NCBI GenBank assembly: GCA_002394685.1
Contig: DGUP01000045.1
Location: forward strand, 1-20,828
Origin: Treponema sp. UBA4307
Lineage (GTDB): Bacteria; Spirochaetota; Spirochaetia; Treponematales; Treponemataceae
DNA: 20,828 nt
Reading direction: 5' to 3'
Part shown: positions 17,120 to 20,828 of the stretch, in pieces
Layout of the letters: every line of letters starts with the position of its first letter
How positions within the stretch are numbered: position 1 is the stretch's first letter
The notes under the pieces: model-generated
Told to the model about the DNA's origin: nothing
The model's input: only the letters and a program-made list of their open reading frames with translations
Database searches by the model: none
Program-made: the position numbers and the translations under genes

Positions 17120-18310
17120 ATGGAAAAAGAACATTATTTTGATTTTGCAGCAACTTCACCGCTGGATGAAGAAATCGCAAGGGAAGCACTTGAACTTTCA
17201 ATAGAACACTGGGGAAATCCTTCCAGCATACACAATGCAGGAAAAGATGCCAGAACAATACTTGAACAAGCAAGGGAAAGAGCAGCAAAAGCGCTGGGAG
17301 TTAAAAGTTCCTGTCTTTATTTTACTTCCGGGGGAACCGAAAGTGATCACATTCCTCTGCTTAGCATTTTAACAAGACCACAGAAAGGCTCTGTGTTAGT
17401 ATCTTCAATTGAACACCCTGCAATCCGCGAAATGAGTAAAATGCTTACAAGTTGCGGCTGGCAGGTAATAAAAGTAAATTCAGATAAAAATGGATTTATT
17501 TCAAAGGAAGCCGTTCTTGAAAAACTGCAGGATGATACAGTCTTTGTAGCCCTCATGGCGGTAAACAATGAAACAGGTGCCGTACAGGAAATCTATAAAG
17601 TTGCAGACGCTCTCAATGAAATTGGAAAAAATAAAAGAAAACCTTTTTTTCATGTGGATTGTGTCCAGGCAGCAGGAAAAATCACCCTTGATCTCAATCA
17701 TAAAGGGATTGATTCAGCAGCCTTCTCTGCACACAAAATCTGCGGTCCAAGAGGCATAGGACTTTTGTATCTGTCTAAGGAAATTACTCCATTTTTAAGA
17801 GGCGGCGGACAGGAAAAAAACATTCGCTCCGGCACAGAAAATGTCTTTGGAGCATGGGCACTTTCCCGCTGTCTTGAAAAATATTACATTTCAGATTCAA
17901 ACCCTGAGATGAAAGACCGCTACAATAAACAGATCGAATATACAGACGAACTTATGGAAAAACTCAGTCACTTAAAGAACTGCACTATAATTCCAAAAAT
18001 CCGTCTGGATAAAAAAGCCTGTCAGGAACAGAATCTTAGTTTTTCTCCATGGATTCTTCAGGCCAGCTTCAGAGGAATCCCTGGGCAGGTAATGGAAAGA
18101 GCCCTTAGTGAAAAAGGCTTTTACATTTCAACTGGAAGTGCCTGTTCTCAGGGCCATCACGAAAGACCTGTTCTTGACAATATGGACCTGACTAAAGATG
18201 AAAAGGAAAGCGCTGTAAGATTCAGTTTTGGAGTTTCTACAAGCAGGCAGGCTATGGAAGAACTCTATCAGGCCGTGGAATCTGTTTGCAGGGACTTCTC
18301 TCAAATATAA
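17120..18310 (+). CDS. nifS: Cysteine desulfurase, NifS/IscS type
   Basis: A 396-residue class V aminotransferase-fold enzyme that removes sulfur from cysteine for Fe-S clusters or tRNA thiolation. Key residues are visible: YFDFAATSPL near the start, the GGTESDH phosphate-binding turn at 71-77, H99 stacking on PLP, D180 and Q183, the PLP lysine K206 in SAHKICGPRG, and the active cysteine C342 in TGSACSQ. AAAGG lies seven bases before the ATG. It ends the rightward group, 30 bases after aroB. No scaffold protein (IscU/NifU) follows; instead the recombinase converges. Whether it is the main Fe-S desulfurase or a tRNA-modifying one cannot be told from sequence. Confidence 0.92.
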   Translation: MEKEHYFDFAATSPLDEEIAREALELSIEHWGNPSSIHNAGKDARTILEQARERAAKALGVKSSCLYFTSGGTESDHIPLLSILTRPQKGSVLVSSIEHPAIREMSKMLTSCGWQVIKVNSDKNGFISKEAVLEKLQDDTVFVALMAVNNETGAVQEIYKVADALNEIGKNKRKPFFHVDCVQAAGKITLDLNHKGIDSAAFSAHKICGPRGIGLLYLSKEITPFLRGGGQEKNIRSGTENVFGAWALSRCLEKYYISDSNPEMKDRYNKQIEYTDELMEKLSHLKNCTIIPKIRLDKKACQEQNLSFSPWILQASFRGIPGQVMERALSEKGFYISTGSACSQGHHERPVLDNMDLTKDEKESAVRFSFGVSTSRQAMEELYQAVESVCRDFSQI

Positions 18311-18329
18311 ATACAGTGGCTTTAATTTT

Positions 18330-19319
18330 CTAGCACAGATATTTCTGATGCCCGAACTTTACGTTCGCCTGCTGAACATTTGCATATCTAAGAGTTGTAT
18401 CAATCTTGGTATGCCCAAGAAGAACCTGAACCTGTTCAATTGGCATTCCCTTGTCAATTGCTCGGGTTGCAAGAGTTCTTCTGAACCTGTGCGGATGAAC
18501 ATTACTGATTTCTGCCCTCTTTCCAATATCTCTTACAATCTTTTCAATAGCATTAATTGACAAACGTTTGCAGCTGCCCTTGTTATATTTACGTTCTGTT
18601 ACAAACAAAGCCTTATTTTTATCCTTCCGCTCTTTCAGGTAATTTTCAATTTCCACTTTAGTGCGGACATCAAAATAAGTTTCCCTTTGTTTTGCCCCCT
18701 TACCAAACACAAGACAGGAACGGTTTTCCAAATCAATTGAATTTCTGTTGAGTTTATTAAGTTCACTTACTCTTATTCCTGATGATAGAAGGAAATCTAC
18801 AATTGCCAGATCTCTCTTACTGAAAGAAGCTTTTTTTCTTATCCTCTCAATCTGTTCATCAGTTAATGCCGATTTTATCTTTACAGGAATTTTTATTTTG
18901 TGAATACGAATCATTGGACTTTTAATTATAAAGTCTTCTTCTTCAAGCCATTTATAAAAACTGGATAAAATCCTTCTCATGTTGTCTAAAGTAAGATTCG
19001 TGCAATTACGATCTTTCTGATATATTATTAAATAATCACGAATTTCTTCAGTACTGACAGTACAAAGCTCTTTTTTTATCTTTGTTTCAAAATAGTTCAA
19101 GACAGAAGAATAGTACCTTTCAGTTTTTTCAGATATACCTTCTATTCTTTTGGCACTAATAAATTGCTTAATCAAATTTTCACGATTCTTTTTTTTAATA
19201 CTGCATGGCGGAATAGAATAAAGAACTTCAGCTAATACATGCTCTAGTTTCTTCATCTGCTCAGAAGAAATTGAATCTTCCATTTTGATCTTAATTTCAT
19301 TAATAATTTCTAAACTCAT
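18330..19319 (-). CDS. Tyrosine recombinase, XerC/XerD-like
   Basis: A complete 329-residue tyrosine recombinase. The N-terminal SAM-like DNA-binding domain (about 45-130) precedes the catalytic domain (about 150-320). All catalytic residues are present: R183 (GIRVSEL), K207 (FGKGAK), H277 and R280 (HPHRFRR), H303 (LLGHTK) and Y312 (TLRYANV). The usual histidine after the HxxR motif is arginine here. A ~45-residue N-terminal extension makes it longer than XerC or XerD (about 300). It does not carry the extra segment found in integron IntI between the K and HxxR regions. GGAG lies seven bases before the ATG. It converges on nifS with 19 bases between stops and no terminator in between. It probably acts on nearby repeated sites; its target is unknown. 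Confidence 0.9.
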   Translation of the reverse strand: MSLEIINEIKIKMEDSISSEQMKKLEHVLAEVLYSIPPCSIKKKNRENLIKQFISAKRIEGISEKTERYYSSVLNYFETKIKKELCTVSTEEIRDYLIIYQKDRNCTNLTLDNMRRILSSFYKWLEEEDFIIKSPMIRIHKIKIPVKIKSALTDEQIERIRKKASFSKRDLAIVDFLLSSGIRVSELNKLNRNSIDLENRSCLVFGKGAKQRETYFDVRTKVEIENYLKERKDKNKALFVTERKYNKGSCKRLSINAIEKIVRDIGKRAEISNVHPHRFRRTLATRAIDKGMPIEQVQVLLGHTKIDTTLRYANVQQANVKFGHQKYLC

Positions 19320-19386
19320 ATTAATCTCCGTTTTATTAAAGTATGAATTATATCGGTTTAAAAATTATTTCTTTACAGTTTTTTTT

Positions 19387-19400
19387 ATCTTGTACAAGAT
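19387..19400. repeat. 14-base perfect palindrome upstream of the recombinase
   Basis: ATCTTGTACAAGAT reads the same on both strands, is flanked by T-runs, and lies 68 bases upstream of the recombinase start codon. It may be an operator or a recombinase-binding site. Its TGTACA core also occurs twice in the brnTA operator. Confidence 0.55.
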
Positions 19401-19410
19401 TATTTTTTGT

Positions 19411-19495
19411 TAACCGTCCTTGCGTTGCTTGGAAACCCGACTGGCTTCGCCACAACTCCAGGGCGGGAGCAGTTCTAAATCTTAGCCATCCGGTT
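19411..19495. repeat. Degenerate copy of the structured repeat
   Basis: A GC-richer block whose ends pair weakly (AACCG/CGGTT). It contains CCGTCCTTGCG (19414-19424) and GGCGGGAGC (19462-19470), both found again in the same order in the nested-palindrome region (20622-20632 and 20706-20714), plus a small TGGC-TTC-GCCA hairpin (19442-19452). Confidence 0.5.
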
Positions 19496-19560
19496 TTTTA
19501 TTTCAAAGAAACCGTTACATTTTGTAATTATTGAAACATTATGAAATCAGCGAAAAATAT

Positions 19561-19591
19561 AATTGACAAAAAAAGCAATGTCAATTTTTTA
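19561..19591 (+). repeat. Inverted repeat followed by a T-run
   Basis: AATTGACA (19561-19568) and TGTCAATT (19579-19586), with T-rich sequence after. It looks like a weak terminator on the plus strand, but no plus-strand gene lies ahead of it, and the TTGACA inside could equally be a chance -35 box. Confidence 0.35.
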
Positions 19592-19604
19592 CCTTTTTTT
19601 CTAA

Positions 19605-19624
19605 AAAAACCGTGATTTAGTCCT
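19605..19624 (+). repeat. 20-base direct repeat, copy 1
   Basis: AAAAACCGTGATTTAGTCCT, identical to the last 20 bases of the window. It lies between the recombinase and the brnTA operon. A T-run precedes both copies. Straight after this copy is ATAAACT-GA-AGTTTAT (19626-19641), an inverted repeat whose match at copy 2 cannot be seen because the window ends. Confidence 0.85.
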
Positions 19625-19735
19625 GATAAACTGAAGTTTATGTGGGGCATACAAACCACTTCTTAAAACTATAGATATGTTCATAAAGGCTGCTGAAAAA
19701 TAATTTTTATCCTCTCTTTTCCTACCGGATTCTAC

Positions 19736-19745
19736 GCCCAGTTTT
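19736..19745 (+). repeat. Extra copy of the brnTA terminator arm
   Basis: GCCCAGTTTT here is an exact copy of the right arm of the terminator at 19811-19820, with similar bases following (GCTAAGT compared with GGCTAGTT after the nearby CCAGTTTT). It could pair with the left arm at 19780-19789 instead, giving an alternative fold. Confidence 0.5.
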
Positions 19746-19778
19746 GCTAAGTCCTTATAAATGCTGCATTTAAAACAA

Positions 19779-19821
19779 AAAAACTGGGCAGAACCAGTTT
19801 TGGCTAGTTAGCCCAGTTTTT
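19779..19821 (-). terminator. Rho-independent terminator of brnTA
   Basis: AAAAACTGGGC (19779-19789) and GCCCAGTTTTT (19811-19821) form an 11-base perfect stem around a 21-base loop. On the minus strand it ends in a run of T. It begins 18 bases past the brnA stop, so it should end the toxin-antitoxin transcript before the recombinase. Confidence 0.75.
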
Positions 19822-19839
19822 ACACAATTAAAAAATAAC

Positions 19840-20151
19840 TCAGTCTGTCATATAAGGGCAGTGATTTTCATATGCCCATCTTAATGCCTGATTTAAACGC
19901 TGCTGATATCCTTTCCCGCCTTTTTTCAACGCATCCAGAATATCAAGATCTATTTTTGTATGAACATCTCCTTTCTTCATTTTTACCCATTCAGGATGAA
20001 CTTCATACCATGGGCGGAATTCTTTCAGTTCTTCTTTTGTCATTACAGGACAATCTGAGAAGTCTGTGTTCTTAAAATTCATGGCCGCATCGATTTCTTC
20101 TTTTGTCAGCGGCGGAAGTTTTTTTACTTCATCTAGCGTCATAGTTTTCAT
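19840..20151 (-). CDS. brnA: BrnA family antitoxin
   Basis: A 103-residue BrnA-type antitoxin that neutralises BrnT and, in studied members, represses the operon. The C-terminal part (about 65-95, THTKI-like strand then DILDALKKGGKGYQQRLNQALRWA) matches the ribbon-helix-helix DNA-binding end of BrnA; the N-terminal half (LPPLTKEEIDAAMNF, VMTKEELKEFRP) is the usual toxin-binding region. I place the start at the ATG at 20151 because AGGAGG lies nine bases before it; the in-frame ATG six codons earlier (20169) would put that ribosome binding site inside the gene. It overlaps the end of brnT by 23 bases, so the two are coupled. Its order after the toxin is typical of brnTA. Confidence 0.88.
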   Translation of the reverse strand: MKTMTLDEVKKLPPLTKEEIDAAMNFKNTDFSDCPVMTKEELKEFRPWYEVHPEWVKMKKGDVHTKIDLDILDALKKGGKGYQQRLNQALRWAYENHCPYMTD

Positions 20152-20416
20152 AATACTCAGCCTCCTCATATTCTTCAGCCTTTCTGGCCAAAATTATTCT
20201 TTTATTGCCGTTTCTGTCTGTTGCTACTACAAAGAGTACAAGCATGTCAGAACCCCTTCCGATTGTATTAGTCCGTTCTTCCTCTAATGTCGAATTCTCA
20301 AAATCAAGTTTTTCTATTCGTTTCTCATCAAGAAACACGCGGACTGCCATCTCAAATGAAATGCCATGCTTCTTTTTGTTTATGGCATTTTTCTTCTCGT
20401 CCCATTCAAATGTCAT
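20129..20416 (-). CDS. brnT: BrnT family toxin (RelE-like ribonuclease)
   Basis: A 95-residue BrnT toxin; family members are RelE-fold ribonucleases that inhibit translation. The N terminus FEWDEKKNAINKKKHGISFE (residues 3-22) is a near-textbook BrnT opening, followed by AVRVFLD, an ERTNTIGR turn, LFVVATDR and RIILARKAEEYEEAEYYENY, where the RKA motif lies in the last helix. No truncation is seen. The ATG at 20416 is preferred to a TTG one codon earlier, with AGGA seven bases upstream. It is first in the operon, ahead of brnA, and transcribed toward the recombinase. The strong promoter and operator directly upstream suggest autoregulation. Confidence 0.9.
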   Translation of the reverse strand: MTFEWDEKKNAINKKKHGISFEMAVRVFLDEKRIEKLDFENSTLEEERTNTIGRGSDMLVLFVVATDRNGNKRIILARKAEEYEEAEYYENYDAR

Positions 20417-20427
20417 CAATCAATCCT

Positions 20428-20449
20428 ATGTACATAATATTATGTACAT
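20428..20449. promoter_or_regulatory. 22-base perfect palindrome, likely BrnA operator
   Basis: A perfect palindrome made of two ATGTACATAAT half-sites, lying across the -10 box and spacer of the brnT promoter, 11 bases before the start codon. BrnA-type antitoxins bind their own promoter, so this is the natural operator. Confidence 0.75.
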
Positions 20450-20462
20450 TATTATTCGTCAA
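20434..20462 (-). promoter_or_regulatory. Sigma-70-type promoter for brnTA
   Basis: On the minus strand TTGACG (20457-20462), exactly 17 bases, then TATTAT (20434-20439); each box differs from consensus at one base. It is fully placed for brnT and overlaps the palindromic operator. Confidence 0.75.
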
Positions 20463-20567
20463 GACTTTTCTTAAACTTTTGTATTTTCTGAAAGAAAATG
20501 TAAAAGTCGCTCCCGCAGGGCATAGTACAAAAGGCTTGCTTATTCTTCCGGAATGTCGCTTCGGCAC

Positions 20568-20593
20568 GCAGTTTTACCTCCCTGTAAAACTGC
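20568..20593. repeat. Perfect hairpin inside the nested region
   Basis: GCAGTTTTAC and GTAAAACTGC around a six-base loop. No T-run follows on either strand, so it is not an ordinary terminator. Confidence 0.8.
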
Positions 20594-20595
20594 TA

Positions 20596-20678
20596 AACAG
20601 AACACGCATTATTTTCAGCTGCCGTCCTTGCGGCTGTCCGTTCACGCCTTGTATTCACAAAATAATGAGTGTTCTGTT
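20596..20678. repeat. 20-base inverted repeat with one mismatch
   Basis: Arms 20596-20615 and 20659-20678 match at 19 of 20 bases around a 43-base loop. The loop contains CCGTCCTTGCG, one of the motifs shared with the block beside the recombinase, itself in a small CAGCCG-like stem. Confidence 0.8.
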
Positions 20679-20808
20679 CACCTCAGCTCACATCATCGCA
20701 AAAAAGGCGGGAGCTTTTACCGGCTCTCAGAAAGATTTTTTACTTTTGCGGCTAGCAGGTGAACAGAATGTACGTTATATGGCGAAGCGGTGTTTTTTTT
20801 AAGCCTCC

Positions 20809-20828
20809 AAAAACCGTGATTTAGTCCT
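20809..20828 (+). repeat. 20-base direct repeat, copy 2 (end of window)
   Basis: Identical to 19605-19624, 1204 bases downstream in the same orientation, and ending exactly at the last base of the window. The true repeat may be longer. Confidence 0.85.

Larger units (their letters stand above)
19320..19839. other. Non-coding platform between recombinase and brnTA
   Basis: I find no convincing gene in these 520 bases. They hold a 14-base palindrome (19387-19400), a GC-richer repeat-like block (19411-19495), an inverted repeat ATTGACA/TGTCAAT with a following T-run (19561-19591), the first copy of the 20-base direct repeat (19605-19624) with a 7-base inverted repeat straight after (19626-19641), and the brnTA terminator (19779-19821). 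Its place beside the recombinase makes it the most likely location of a recombination site. Confidence 0.6.
20463..20808. repeat. Nested inverted-repeat region without genes
   Basis: About 350 bases with no convincing gene and dense dyad symmetry. Outer stem: GTAAAAG-TCG-CTCCCGC (20500-20516) with GCGGGAG-CTTTTAC (20707-20720), 14 pairs with a three-base bulge, perhaps extended by TTTCTG (20485-20490) with CAGAAA (20728-20733). Inside are a perfect 10-base hairpin (20568-20577 with 20584-20593) and a 20-base arm pair with one mismatch (20596-20615 with 20659-20678). A third arm (20757-20768) can pair perfectly with 20672-20683, competing with the second. It could be a structured RNA, a folded single-stranded recombination site, or a miniature element. 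The long open frame across it on the plus strand shows no protein-like pattern. Confidence 0.7.

Noticed and set aside
18330..19319. Classic integron integrase IntI
   Set aside because: The span between the catalytic lysine and the HxxR motif has no IntI-specific insertion; it looks like a XerC/XerD-type enzyme. I also looked for GTTRRRY / RYYYAAC attC core sites nearby and found no convincing pair.
19343..19534. 63-codon open frame on the plus strand beside the recombinase
   Set aside because: It reads through the degenerate repeat block, has no ribosome binding site and no recognisable domain.
19563..19591. Promoter from the perfect TTGACA at 19563
   Set aside because: At 16 to 18 bases downstream there is only a T-run and no -10 box, and no plus-strand gene follows.
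20568..20593. Perfect hairpin as a rho-independent terminator
   Set aside because: No T-run follows on either strand and no gene ends beside it; it is better seen as part of the nested repeat structure.
20287..20802. 171-codon open frame on the plus strand
   Set aside because: It begins inside brnT on the opposite strand and runs through the nested palindromes. Its composition (many C, F, S and R, no domain pattern) is typical of a chance open frame in repeat DNA.
19320..20828. CRISPR array
   Set aside because: There are only two copies of a 20-base repeat 1.2 kb apart, with no regularly spaced repeats or spacers and no cas genes.

Overview
The window is AT-rich and looks like a Treponema-type spirochaete chromosome. 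The strongest clue is the minus-strand order tamB - bamA - skp/ompH - mutS, which I know from Treponema pallidum (TP0325 to TP0328). Other genes fit this: a five-POTRA BamA, a stand-alone CheW and a DegT-like gene next to nadK and recN. The window itself does not give the species.

Layout. Positions 1-14374 are all read leftward, in at least four transcription groups: (i) DegT-like protein - nadK - recN (recN cut by the window edge); (ii) cheW, with its own promoter and terminator; (iii) comF, with a promoter just after the mutS terminator; (iv) tamB - bamA - skp - mutS, an outer-membrane biogenesis operon ending in a mismatch repair gene. At 14375-14547 there is a divergent promoter region. 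From 14548 to 18310 genes read rightward: tmk, an unrecognised exported protein, aroB and a NifS/IscS-type cysteine desulfurase.

From 18311 to the end the character changes to an accessory region. A complete tyrosine recombinase (minus strand) converges on nifS with 19 bases between stop codons. Upstream of it are about 520 bases of non-coding, repeat-rich DNA, then a BrnT/BrnA toxin-antitoxin operon with a clear promoter, a palindromic operator and a terminator, then about 350 bases of nested inverted repeats. An exact 20-base direct repeat brackets the brnTA unit (19605-19624 and 20809-20828), and its second copy is the very last 20 bases of the window. Short motifs of the nested-palindrome region recur in degenerate form beside the recombinase.

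The arrangement of recombinase, non-coding platform and repeat-bounded toxin-antitoxin unit recalls an integron or a Xer/dif-module cassette. The recombinase lacks the IntI-specific insertion, however, and I could not find canonical attC core sites, so this stays a hypothesis. It is the best candidate in the window for an undescribed system. The rest is conserved housekeeping DNA with a few odd points: a thymidylate kinase without the Walker A lysine, a DegT-fold protein without the PLP lysine, and an unclear ComF start.
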